The translations under genes were made by a program, and so were the position numbers. From positions 1 to 64,000 of the forward strand of contig JAPLTG010000009.1 of assembly GCA_026398255.1 (NCBI GenBank): a DNA stretch of 64,000 nt, given 5' to 3'. This DNA comes from Verrucomicrobiota bacterium (GTDB lineage: Bacteria > Verrucomicrobiota > Verrucomicrobiia > Chthoniobacterales > Terrimicrobiaceae). Each line of letters begins with the position of its first letter. The stretch's first letter is position 1. The notes beneath the pieces were generated by a model. It worked only from the letters and a program-made list of their open reading frames with translations. It was not told the origin of the DNA and did no database searches. This document shows positions 29,485-38,105 of this stretch, in pieces.

Positions 29485-30858
29485 ATGGATTTTGTTAATC
29501 TCACGCGCCACTTGGGAATCGGTGCGAACTCTTATTGGATCCGGGTCGGGGGGAAGAACATTATTCTCGATGCCGGCGCGGACCCGAAGGTCGATGGACT
29601 CGGCACGACGGCGGATTTTTCCAAAGTGCCCGAGGGCTCGGTGGACGCGATCATCATCACCCACGCGCACCAGGACCACATCGGTTCGTTGCCAGTGCTG
29701 ACGCGCCGCGAGCCGCAGGCGCCGGTTTTTATGACCGAGCCGACGGCGCACATTTGCGAGATCATGCTGCACAATTCGGTGAGCGTGATGACGCGCCAGC
29801 GGGAGGAATTGAGCCTGATGGAGTATCCGCTCTTCACGCACCGGGGGGTGGATTTTTGCGAGCAGGCCTGGGTGCGGTGCGGATTGCGCCAGCGCTACAA
29901 CCTCGCGGGCGAGCCGTCGGTGGATGATGACGAGGTGACTTTCGAGTTCTACCACGCCGGCCACATTCTTGGTTCGGCGGGCGTTCTGATTCGGCACAAG
30001 GGGAAGTCGCTCTTCTACACGGGCGATGTGAATTTCGAAAACCAGACGATCATGAGCGGGGCGGCCTTTCCCGAGGGCGGGGTGGATTTTTTGATCATGG
30101 AGACGACGCGAGGCGATGCGCAGACGCCGGCGGGCTTCTCGCGGGCGAGTGAGGAGGAGAGGTTTTCGCGGGCGGTGCGGCGGGCGATCGATGATGGCGG
30201 GACGGTAACGATTCCTGTTTTCGCGCTCGGCAAGACGCAGGAAATCCTGGCGATCCTCTGGAAAATGAGACTCCACGGTGAGATTCCGGCGCTGCCGATC
30301 TACATCGGGGGATTGAGCGTGAAGGTCACGACGGTCTATGACGCGCTAGCTGGAAACTCCACGCGGAGCCATCCCGAGCTGCAGCTGCTCCAAGAAATGG
30401 CGCCGTATGTGCTCTCGGGCCGTGAGATTGTGGATGCGATGCCTCGCAAGAAGGCGATCTACGCTCTCTCCAGCGGCATGATGACGGAGCACACGCTCTC
30501 GAATATTTTCGCAAGGCGGATTCTGAGTGATGCCTCACAGACATTGTTGTTTGTTGGCTATTCCGATCCCGACTCCCCGGCGGCAAAAGTCCGCAAGGCG
30601 GCGCCGGGGGACGAGGTGAAACTCGACAAGGATTTCCCGGCTGTGCCGGTGCGGTGCCGCGTGGAGGAGTTCAGCTTCAGCGCGCACTCGAGCCGGGAGA
30701 TGTTGCGGAACTATGTGCTGGCTCTGAAGCCGGCGAAGATCGTGCTGGTGCATGGCGACGAGCCGGCGATGCAGTGGTTCCAGCTCGAATTTTTCAAGGG
30801 GCTCGAGGGAGCCGAGGTGGTGATTCCGGTGCCGGGACGGAAATACTCGCTCGAGTAG
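29485..30858 (+). CDS. Metallo-beta-lactamase/beta-CASP RNA-processing-type hydrolase
   Basis: 457 residues. The zinc motif ITHAHQDHIGSLP (HxHxDH, about residue 58) is followed by HAGHILGSAG and LFYTGDVNFE, then the beta-CASP domain (VTIPVFALGKTQEIL) and the C-terminal RNA-metabolising segment VEEFSFSAHSSREML plus KIVLVHGDEPAM. This is the architecture of the bacterial/archaeal CPSF73-like ribonuclease family (YsiA/RNase J relatives). It probably acts as a cytosolic endo- or exoribonuclease. It is convergent with the exosortase-operon regulator, 6 bases apart. Confidence 0.92.
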   Translation: MDFVNLTRHLGIGANSYWIRVGGKNIILDAGADPKVDGLGTTADFSKVPEGSVDAIIITHAHQDHIGSLPVLTRREPQAPVFMTEPTAHICEIMLHNSVSVMTRQREELSLMEYPLFTHRGVDFCEQAWVRCGLRQRYNLAGEPSVDDDEVTFEFYHAGHILGSAGVLIRHKGKSLFYTGDVNFENQTIMSGAAFPEGGVDFLIMETTRGDAQTPAGFSRASEEERFSRAVRRAIDDGGTVTIPVFALGKTQEILAILWKMRLHGEIPALPIYIGGLSVKVTTVYDALAGNSTRSHPELQLLQEMAPYVLSGREIVDAMPRKKAIYALSSGMMTEHTLSNIFARRILSDASQTLLFVGYSDPDSPAAKVRKAAPGDEVKLDKDFPAVPVRCRVEEFSFSAHSSREMLRNYVLALKPAKIVLVHGDEPAMQWFQLEFFKGLEGAEVVIPVPGRKYSLE

Positions 30859-30864
30859 CGGGGA

Positions 30865-31512
30865 TCAGGCCGGGCGCTGGGAGAGCGGCGTGTGGAGTTC
30901 GTGCCGGATTTCGTATTGATCGCCGAGGATTTGGGTTTTGCGCCGCACGGGGACTCCGAGGATTTGGCGAAACATCGATTCCTCCAGGGTGTCGGCTTCG
31001 GGGAAGGCCTTGTGGAGCGCGGCTGAGGGGTTGTGGCGTTCGACGATGCGGAAGCCGATCTCGAGAGATGCCATGTAGCCCTCGGAATCCCGCAGGGCGG
31101 TGAGGCGTTCCATTTTTTCCGAGATCGGCAGGCTGGCCGGAATCGAGGCGCGGTATTTTTCGAGGCGTTCTTGGAAGTGGAGGAAGAGGAGCTTCCCGGC
31201 GCTGGCGGAGCCGAAGAGGTTTTGGGCGTGGCGGAGGATGGAGATCGCGGTGGCGTTGTCATTTTCCTCGAACCAAGCTTGGCCTCGGCGCGAGAGGGCG
31301 TAGACGAGCAGCGGTCGGCCGGGGCCCCGGTGGGTATTGCGACTGGCGAGGAGTCCGCGCTTCTCGAGGGCGAGGCAGTGGGATTTCGCGCCCATGTAGC
31401 TGAGGCCAAGCTTTTCGGCGAGGGGGCGGACGGGGAGCGGTCCGGAGGATTTGATTTCGCGGAGGACTTCGTCCTGACGGCAAGTGGCGGACTTTGGGGC
31501 GCCGGGAGGCAT
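30865..31512 (-). CDS. Winged-helix transcriptional regulator (SufR/ArsR-like)
   Basis: 215 residues. The N-terminal winged helix is DEVLREIKSSGPLPVRPLAE with recognition region LGLSYMGAKSHCLALEKRG and a wing THRGPGRPLLVYALSRRG, which recalls SufR-type regulators. SufR keeps a C-terminal Cys set for an Fe-S cluster. Here only two Cys exist, both in the N-terminal third, so a cluster is unlikely. The start is ATG 31512, 4 bases after the TPR gene stop; the longer frame overlaps that gene. Being last in the exosortase operon, it may regulate that locus. Confidence 0.75.
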   Translation of the reverse strand: MPPGAPKSATCRQDEVLREIKSSGPLPVRPLAEKLGLSYMGAKSHCLALEKRGLLASRNTHRGPGRPLLVYALSRRGQAWFEENDNATAISILRHAQNLFGSASAGKLLFLHFQERLEKYRASIPASLPISEKMERLTALRDSEGYMASLEIGFRIVERHNPSAALHKAFPEADTLEESMFRQILGVPVRRKTQILGDQYEIRHELHTPLSQRPA

Positions 31513-31516
31513 GGGG

Positions 31517-33349
31517 CTAATCTGCTGGCAAGAGGGCGCGTTCCTCGGGGCGGAGTTGATCTTTTCTGATCGTGGATGCGATCTCGTCGGCCTCGGATTT
31601 TTTGCCGTTGGCGTAGAGCACGGCGGCGCGGATATTTTTCCAAGGCTCGGGTGCGGTGGACCAAGCGATGAGCTTGTCCTTGTAGATTTCATCGGCTTGG
31701 GCGGGCTCTCCATCCTTTAAGAGAGCAAGCGCGGCGATGCTCATCGCGGCGAGGGAATTTGGAGATTTCTTGAGGTTATCTCTAGCAAGCACGGCCGCAT
31801 CGAATCCGCTCTGGTTCGTGAGGAGTTGCAGGTAGGCACGGTCGCTGCGGGCCTCTTCGAGGTTCGGGAAAACTTCGAGGAATTCGTTATAAACAGGGAT
31901 CAGGTCAATGGCCGGGGAGTTTTTTGGAGTGCATCGGATGATGCCGAGATAGCCTTCCAAGGCCGACTCGCGCCGCCTGGCGAGAACTGTGAAGACCTTG
32001 GCGGCTTGTTCGTTTTCGCCGATCCGCATCGTGTAGGCGGCCACGAAGGAGACGACCTCGGGTTTTTCGTATTGGAGGGAAAGGTGCATCTCGCGCCAGT
32101 TCTTGGCGGCGTTCTCGGAGTCGCCGGATTTTTGCGCAGCGCGTGCCAGGAAGAGCATCCGAATACTTTCAGAAAGGCCCGAAACGGAATTGGCATCGAG
32201 CATGGTGAAAACATCATTCCAGCGGCCGAGTCCAGCGAGGGCGTCGAGGTAGATGAGGAGCCACTCGGTTTTGGCGAGGGCGCGGTCGCGGCCGATAAAG
32301 GCGAGGGATTCTTCTTGGAATTGGCGGGCGGCCAACCATCGCGCGTAGCTGATTTGCTCTTCCTCGTTCTGGGTGGAGAGGCGGGTGGAGAGCTTGGAAA
32401 GGACGGCTCGCTTGGAAGCGGGGTCGTGGAGGATCTGCAGCTGCCCGGCGAGGAAGTAATCGGCGTTGGCGCGAAGCGGGTGGGCTTCGAGGCTTTTCGC
32501 GAGGGCGAGGGATTCGGGGGAGTTTTTGATGCCCTCGTCGATCGTCTGTTTCGCGAGGATGCGAAGGGCGGCGAGGCCGTTTTCGGAATTCTTTTTGGAA
32601 AGAGGAACGAGGATTTGACGACTGACTTCGGGGTTGGATTTCAGAACGAGCTCGGCCGTGGCGAGCAGGATTTTCTCGCCCTCGGCGGGTGGAAAATTCT
32701 GCAACGAAGCGCGGGCAAGGTCCACAGCGGCTTGGGGATTCCCCTCAGCGGCAGTGAGTCGCATCTCGACGATGGTGCGTCGTGCGGAGGGATGGGGCTC
32801 GAGTTTTTTCAGGGCCTCTTTGGTGATGGTGGTCTTGCGAAAAACGAGGGATTGCTCGGCAAGGACGACTAATTCTTCGGGACGGGCCTGGCCTTCAAGC
32901 ATCAGAGCCTCCAGAATCCCAAGCGCGGCCTGGTCCCCGATGCTGGCATTGAAGATTCGGACGCGGCGGAAGATGTCTTCATCCCCCGGAGCAAGGACAA
33001 CGGCCTGCCTCATGAAAACAAACGCCTTTTGGAGATTGCCAGCGGATCCGTATTGCTCGCAGCGATCCATTAAATGACTTGCTCGCAATATTTTGAACTT
33101 TCGGTAAATCGGCAGGGCGGAAAGTGAGACGATAATGCAAAAAATCAGGATGCCCGCGACAATCTGAAAGCGGATGTCGAAGGCGATATTCCGGAGGATG
33201 TGGGTGGGTTGTTTGTGGCCACGGTCGTCATCGTAATCCGGCAGGTGATTGTGATCGGGCAGAGAAGCGGGGCCTGGATTTTCCTCGCTTTCGGGCGGTG
33301 GGGTCACAGAGCGACGACGGGGCGCTTTTTTATCGGACATCCCACTCAT
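31517..33349 (-). CDS. Membrane-anchored TPR protein of the exosortase operon
   Basis: 610 residues. Residues about 1-65 are polar and cytosolic (KKAPRRRSVTPPPE...). A single membrane segment follows (IVAGILIFCIIVSLSALPIY). The rest, about 500 residues, is alpha-helical with TPR-like repeats (AGNLQKAFVFMRQAVVLAPG is typical). The predicted topology places the repeats outside the cytoplasm. Start ATG 33349 forms ATGA with the exosortase stop; a second ATG at 33340 is possible. Similar TPR proteins are found beside exosortases and EPS genes and may scaffold them; role inferred. Confidence 0.8.
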   Translation of the reverse strand: MSGMSDKKAPRRRSVTPPPESEENPGPASLPDHNHLPDYDDDRGHKQPTHILRNIAFDIRFQIVAGILIFCIIVSLSALPIYRKFKILRASHLMDRCEQYGSAGNLQKAFVFMRQAVVLAPGDEDIFRRVRIFNASIGDQAALGILEALMLEGQARPEELVVLAEQSLVFRKTTITKEALKKLEPHPSARRTIVEMRLTAAEGNPQAAVDLARASLQNFPPAEGEKILLATAELVLKSNPEVSRQILVPLSKKNSENGLAALRILAKQTIDEGIKNSPESLALAKSLEAHPLRANADYFLAGQLQILHDPASKRAVLSKLSTRLSTQNEEEQISYARWLAARQFQEESLAFIGRDRALAKTEWLLIYLDALAGLGRWNDVFTMLDANSVSGLSESIRMLFLARAAQKSGDSENAAKNWREMHLSLQYEKPEVVSFVAAYTMRIGENEQAAKVFTVLARRRESALEGYLGIIRCTPKNSPAIDLIPVYNEFLEVFPNLEEARSDRAYLQLLTNQSGFDAAVLARDNLKKSPNSLAAMSIAALALLKDGEPAQADEIYKDKLIAWSTAPEPWKNIRAAVLYANGKKSEADEIASTIRKDQLRPEERALLPAD

Positions 33350-34932
33350 GGCTGGACGGCTGGGGTGCCGACTTCCAAGGATTGCTCCAAGTAGCGTTGC
33401 AAGACCACGCTCGCTTCCGCGACATGATCCGTTCCCCATACGGCGGCTTCCAGTAGACGCTGACCGCGATTCCTGACTCCACTAGCAACGGCAGCCCATC
33501 GTCCCTCGCTCGAGCTGATGCCCGTTTCAGATTCCAACATGGGCGCATTATGAGAATTCGGTTGGCGGTCTGCAATAATCGAATGAAAAACAAGAATTGG
33601 CCGTCCCCTATCGGAAAAAAGATACACATTAAATGGCAAGATGATTCCCTTTGCGCGGATTTCAAGAGGCTCAAGCTGGCGCACCATTTTCATTCCGATA
33701 CTTCCGAGGCAGGTCTCGGGATTATGAATATTGATGGCCTGCGCCGCCGTGCGACCGGCGGGCCAGCGAAAATAGAAAAACTGCCAGGGGCGCTCTTGGG
33801 CATCTCGGAAGGTTTCCGAAAATCCCTCGGGGAAAAATAGAATCCGGCGCGTCTTGTCAGCCACGGGGACGGGCTTCGTTCCGGCCGTGCCTTCGCGGAT
33901 GGTCCAGCCAGCCGAGGAAGGCGACTGGCGTTCATGCAGGCGATACCATGCCTCGGTTCCACCCAGCGAAAGAACCAAGAGCGTGAATCCAAAAAAAGCG
34001 GCCCTCCGGAGCTGACCCGGCACCTCGGGGGTGGGAGGGGGTGGCGGCAGTTTCTGCGGAGGCATGTGGCGAGTCCGCCGGTAGTGGAGGGCATACGAGA
34101 GAAGCCACAGGGAACCAAGGGTGAAAGCCAGCGTCGCGAAGCCAGCGGCGTCATGCCACGACTCCAAAGTGGCCAGGCCCTGCGTGGCAGCGACGAGGGA
34201 GAGCGTGGTGGCACGAATGAAATTCCCAAAGATGGCGAATCCCAGAGCTGAAAAAACCAGCATCCCGCGCGTGAAGATCCCGAACCGGAAAATCTCCCCG
34301 AAAAACAGCGAAGCCATCAGGCCGCTTTGCATGGAGCGCACTCCACTGCAGGCCTCCTCCACGCCAATCAACCCACCTGGCACGGAGATCAAATTTCCGC
34401 GCCGGACGGCTTCGAAACCGCACCAATGCAGGACCTCAAGCGCCGCGATGGCGTTTTTTTCCATGAGAAATCCCATGAACGCCTCCTCCGCGTTGCGCGG
34501 CCAGGGAACGGCGATGAGAAAAAATGTGATCGGGAAAAAAAAGTGCCGCAGCCAAGGCCGACCGCCCAGCGAGTGAACCAACACCAACGAGATCGCCACC
34601 GCACTGATCGCTCCGAACATCCCCGGGATACGCCATTCAGGGTTGGCTTCGAAAAACGGCTGAATTCCCGCAAGGAAAACCAGCGGGGGCAGCGCGAGAA
34701 GGAGGTTCCGCGACAGGTTGGCGGGTGGCGCCGCCGCCGGGCGGTCTCCCCAGCGTTGCAGAAACAATCCCACGCAAAGGAGGGGAACGAGAAAACCGTA
34801 GCTGTATTGCGGATCGATCTCCCAATCAGTCCAAAGCATCCGAATGGCCAGCCACCACACGGCGGCGAGACCGGCAGCGAGGGGCAGAAAGTCCCGGAGG
34901 GGGCTTCGGTTGGCGGAATTTTCGAGTTTCAC
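33346..34932 (-). CDS. Exosortase with fused C-terminal EpsI-like domain
   Basis: 528 residues. The first ~290 residues hold about eight membrane helices with the exosortase catalytic triad in order: Cys in GVEEACSGVRSMQSGL, Arg in GNFIRATTLSLV, and His in WHDAAGFATLAF. Residues about 315-500 are an EpsI-type periplasmic domain (NIHNPETCLGSIGMKMV). Exosortases cleave and transfer proteins bearing PEP-CTERM-like tails at the inner membrane. The fusion is known in some exosortase classes. ATGA overlaps occur on both sides. I find no PEP-CTERM-type substrate in the window. Confidence 0.92.
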   Translation of the reverse strand: MKLENSANRSPLRDFLPLAAGLAAVWWLAIRMLWTDWEIDPQYSYGFLVPLLCVGLFLQRWGDRPAAAPPANLSRNLLLALPPLVFLAGIQPFFEANPEWRIPGMFGAISAVAISLVLVHSLGGRPWLRHFFFPITFFLIAVPWPRNAEEAFMGFLMEKNAIAALEVLHWCGFEAVRRGNLISVPGGLIGVEEACSGVRSMQSGLMASLFFGEIFRFGIFTRGMLVFSALGFAIFGNFIRATTLSLVAATQGLATLESWHDAAGFATLAFTLGSLWLLSYALHYRRTRHMPPQKLPPPPPTPEVPGQLRRAAFFGFTLLVLSLGGTEAWYRLHERQSPSSAGWTIREGTAGTKPVPVADKTRRILFFPEGFSETFRDAQERPWQFFYFRWPAGRTAAQAINIHNPETCLGSIGMKMVRQLEPLEIRAKGIILPFNVYLFSDRGRPILVFHSIIADRQPNSHNAPMLESETGISSSEGRWAAVASGVRNRGQRLLEAAVWGTDHVAEASVVLQRYLEQSLEVGTPAVQP

Positions 34933-36392
34933 CGGCCCTTGCCGAAAAGCATCACATGAAGAGTTTTCAGGATCACGGTGGCGTCGAGGGCGATGGAAAA
35001 ATGCCGGATGTAGTAGAGGTCATACATCAATTTTTCGATCGTATCCTCGATGTTGGCTCCATAGGGGTAATTCACTTGGGCCCAACCCGTGATGCCCGGT
35101 CGGACGAGGTGCCGGAAGTGATAATAGGGAATCGCCTGCTCGTAACGCTCCACGCATTTGATCCACTCCGCGCGTGGCCCAATGAGGCTCATTTCGCCCC
35201 GGAGCACATTCCAGAGTTGCGGCAACTCATCGAGTCGCGTGAGGCGGAGCCAATGCCCGAGACGGGTCACACGGGGGTCACCTTCCACGGTGTAGAGTCC
35301 CTTAAACTCGCTGCCGACCTCCATCGTGCGGAATTTGTGCAAGGTGAAAAGACTGCCGTGCTGACCGACGCGCGTCTGGCTGAAAAAAACCGGGCCGCGT
35401 CTCTCGAGTTTGATCAGCAAGGCGACGAGGGCCATCAACGGGGCCATGATCAAAAGCGTGAGCGAGGCCAGAACGAGATCGAAAATCCGCTTCAGCGAAG
35501 CGAAAGCAGAGTGCTGCACGAGTTGGAACCCCGAATCCAACGGCCAGCTCCGACTGAGCAGGTCGGGTGGCATTTTGTGCCAGAAGGTTTCGTGGAACGA
35601 ATGCATCGTGTAAACCGGCAGTTCGCGGAAATGCACAGCGACCAGCGCCGCGAGGACATCGTTATTCAGGTGGTCCGTGTGCGTGGCGATGACGATGCCC
35701 TCGTGCTCAAAGTTCGAATGCCCTTCCAGATCCTTAATAACCTCGGCGGCCAATCCCTCGTAAACCGGCGTTCCAGGACCTGCGACATTGCGACCGACTT
35801 CCGCGTCGCCCGTGGCAAAAAAGTGCAACTGCTCCCGGAGACCCTTCGCGGCGGAAGTTTTGAAAAACCTCTCACCCGACTCGGCATCGCTAATCACAAG
35901 CAGGCGGCGATTTTCCCTGGCCATGCCCGGGGTCGAGTAAAACAAACGCCGCTGGAAGAGAGAGAAAAGGGTGAAAGCCAGAAACGAACCCGAGAAAATC
36001 GCGCGACTCGAGGCCACCGCGCCACCGAAACTCGCCACCAAGTAAACCGCGAAAGCCGAGAGCAGAAAGGCCGCGAAACAGGTGATCAGATGCTCGCTCG
36101 TGTAGCCCAGGGATTTCATCTCCGATCGCGGGTCGTAGGCTCCGATCAAACTGAGCGTGAATATCGAAATGATCATCGGCAGAAGCACTTCAGCCCACCC
36201 GAATCGGTTAAAATCCCCGGTGAACTCCGACAGGGCCAAGTAAGATCCCGCCCAAGCCGCCGCATCCAGCAGGAGAAACAACAGCATCATCGACCGCTCC
36301 CGAGTCGAGCCCCGGGCAACTTTCAAGCCCGCAGGAAACAAATTCGCCGGACGGGCGGCAAAAATTTCAGGCGTGTGTTCTGTAACCTGCAT
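34929..36392 (-). CDS. Polyprenyl-phosphate glycosyl-1-phosphate transferase (exopolysaccharide initiation)
   Basis: 487 residues with four N-terminal membrane helices, a Rossmann-like middle domain, one more helix near residue 310, and the C-terminal bacterial sugar transferase domain: FFSQTRVGQHGSLFTLHKFR, then LRLTRLDELPQLWNVLRGEM and SLIGPRAEW. This enzyme class (WbaP/WcaJ-like) starts exopolysaccharide repeat units on undecaprenyl phosphate. It is the first gene of the exosortase operon and overlaps the exosortase start by four bases. Its presence supports linkage of sorting with EPS. Confidence 0.95.
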   Translation of the reverse strand: MQVTEHTPEIFAARPANLFPAGLKVARGSTRERSMMLLFLLLDAAAWAGSYLALSEFTGDFNRFGWAEVLLPMIISIFTLSLIGAYDPRSEMKSLGYTSEHLITCFAAFLLSAFAVYLVASFGGAVASSRAIFSGSFLAFTLFSLFQRRLFYSTPGMARENRRLLVISDAESGERFFKTSAAKGLREQLHFFATGDAEVGRNVAGPGTPVYEGLAAEVIKDLEGHSNFEHEGIVIATHTDHLNNDVLAALVAVHFRELPVYTMHSFHETFWHKMPPDLLSRSWPLDSGFQLVQHSAFASLKRIFDLVLASLTLLIMAPLMALVALLIKLERRGPVFFSQTRVGQHGSLFTLHKFRTMEVGSEFKGLYTVEGDPRVTRLGHWLRLTRLDELPQLWNVLRGEMSLIGPRAEWIKCVERYEQAIPYYHFRHLVRPGITGWAQVNYPYGANIEDTIEKLMYDLYYIRHFSIALDATVILKTLHVMLFGKGR

Positions 36393-36490
36393 GGGCTGGG
36401 GTGCTAATCAAATCGAGACAGTGAAAAACAAAGCTCCACATACATAACTGCCTGAAGGGGCGGGGCAATTTATTTTTTGCGGCCCTTCGC

Positions 36491-37186
36491 TTGACGCCCC
36501 CGATCGCCATCGCCAATCTTCGCGCCATTGCCTTGAGCCTTCTCGCCAAATTCCGATTCCCGCTTTTCTTGGTCCTGCTGGGCGTCATTTTGATCCCGGC
36601 CTCTTTTTCGTGGGATCATCCCGTTCGCGAGACGCTCGTCTCGTCGCAGGGACCAAACTGGAAAAAGTCCCCGCTCCGCAAAACCTACGAGACCATTCGC
36701 CGGTGGGGGGACTGGCCTCAACTCATGGTCACCGGAGCGCTGGGGTTTCTGGTTGCAAAATGGAAGGGAAGCCGCAGATGGAGCCGCATTTTCCTGATCG
36801 CGATGGTGGCCTCCACTCTTGCCGGCATGGTGGCCAATGCCTCCCGACTCACCACCGGCCGCACCCGCCCGCGCGAAAGCCCCAAGATCGAGCAGGGATT
36901 CTACGGCCTACAGCATGAAGGCCGGTGGCTCATCGGCGTTCCCGCCTACAATTCCTTCCCCTCGGGTCACACGGCCACCGCCTTTGGCTTTGCCGCTGTG
37001 ATCGTGCTCGCCTCGCCCGCTTGGGGACTCGTGGTCGCCATTCCCCTCGCCGCCTCCATCGCCGGAGCCAGTATCGGCATCGGAGCCCACCATCCCTCGG
37101 ATATTACGGTTTCGATCCTGATTTCCTTCTTGGTGGCTTGGGGCGTGTGGAGGTTTTCCGAAGCCCGCTTCCCAGCCCGACGCTGA
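36491..37186 (+). CDS. PAP2-superfamily phosphatase
   Basis: 231 residues, five to six membrane helices. Motif 1 is represented by TTGRTRPRE, motif 2 by NSFPSGHTATAFG, and motif 3 by GIGAHHPSDITVS. In motif 3 the usual Arg six residues before the His is replaced by Ser, so either the catalysis or the alignment is atypical. Likely acts on undecaprenyl-PP or other lipid phosphates at the periplasmic face, which fits the neighbouring EPS operon. The start is likely TTG at 36491. Divergent from the sugar transferase. Confidence 0.85.
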   Translation: MTPPIAIANLRAIALSLLAKFRFPLFLVLLGVILIPASFSWDHPVRETLVSSQGPNWKKSPLRKTYETIRRWGDWPQLMVTGALGFLVAKWKGSRRWSRIFLIAMVASTLAGMVANASRLTTGRTRPRESPKIEQGFYGLQHEGRWLIGVPAYNSFPSGHTATAFGFAAVIVLASPAWGLVVAIPLAASIAGASIGIGAHHPSDITVSILISFLVAWGVWRFSEARFPARR

Positions 37187-37202
37187 AGAATTTCAAATCC
37201 AA

Positions 37203-38105
37203 TCAGGTGTTTCGCGCGAGGATTTGGCAGGAGATTTTGAGGGATTCGCCGGGGCGGGTGGTTTGCAAGCCGAAGCCGTTGGCGGCCGCATTGGGGAGCG
37301 CGCTCCAGGGCTCGACACAGAAAAAATCGGAGTCTGGCTTTTCGGTCCAAGTCGTCGCGCAATGCCAACTCCCGGACTGTGGCGAGGTATCCTGGAATGA
37401 AATCGTTCGGCCCGTTGAGGTGTGCGCAAGCTGAATCCGGTCGAGGTCAGGCTCGACATGGAGGCGGTCGATCCAATCCGGATTGGAGAGGGCATCGCGA
37501 GCCGTTGCGGGATCACGGAGTTGAATTTCCCCCGTCGAAAAATCCTGCGAAGCCCAATGGCGGCAGGGCAGTTCCAGTTGCCAATCGGCGCGCTCGCTCG
37601 CGGGGATGCCGAAGTAAAAATGGTGCCCAGCAGACCAGGGCAAAGCCTCCTGGCCAGTGTTCGTCACTCGGTAGCAGACCTCCAGCGAATCGACCCCGAG
37701 CCGCAGGGTGACCTCAAATCGGAAATCAAAAGGATATACCGCGCGCGTGGTGTCGTTCGCCTCGAGCCTCATTTCCACCGAGGAGTCGTCTGCCGTCACG
37801 ATCGAAAAGGCCGAATCGCGGGCGAATCCATGCATCGGGGCGGGACGCACGGTGCCGTCCGAGGATTTCCAGAATCCGATTTGGTTGTCATGAAAACTCC
37901 GGGCGATGAAAGGAAATAGGACCGGATTCCCCCCGCGAACTTTCTGCGGCTTGCTCCAATCGGCCGTCTCAGGCCATCGGACGACCTCCCAATCCCCGAC
38001 AGACCAGCGCAGCAATCTCGCGCCATGGGCAGGAGAGACCAGCGCGCGGGACGGCCCGTTTTGCAATTCGATCACCGGCTGACCTTGGAAATTCGTGAGG
38101 CGCAT
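37203..38105 (-). CDS. Aldose 1-epimerase / hexose mutarotase family
   Basis: 300 residues, beta-sandwich galactose mutarotase-like fold. The conserved features include ALVSPAHGARLLRW, GGNPVLFPFIA, the His in MHGFARDSAF and AGHHFYFGIP, and a glutamate in FFCVEPWSALPN. It interconverts aldose anomers in the cytoplasm. It abuts the aldehyde dehydrogenase stop without a gap and is probably cotranscribed with it. Confidence 0.88.
   Translation of the reverse strand: MRLTNFQGQPVIELQNGPSRALVSPAHGARLLRWSVGDWEVVRWPETADWSKPQKVRGGNPVLFPFIARSFHDNQIGFWKSSDGTVRPAPMHGFARDSAFSIVTADDSSVEMRLEANDTTRAVYPFDFRFEVTLRLGVDSLEVCYRVTNTGQEALPWSAGHHFYFGIPASERADWQLELPCRHWASQDFSTGEIQLRDPATARDALSNPDWIDRLHVEPDLDRIQLAHTSTGRTISFQDTSPQSGSWHCATTWTEKPDSDFFCVEPWSALPNAAANGFGLQTTRPGESLKISCQILARNT

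Noticed and set aside
29371-30276. Upstream extension of the 58-residue ORF
   Set aside because: It is antisense to the strongly supported beta-CASP hydrolase and is Arg/His-rich; only the part from ATG 29370 looks protein-like.
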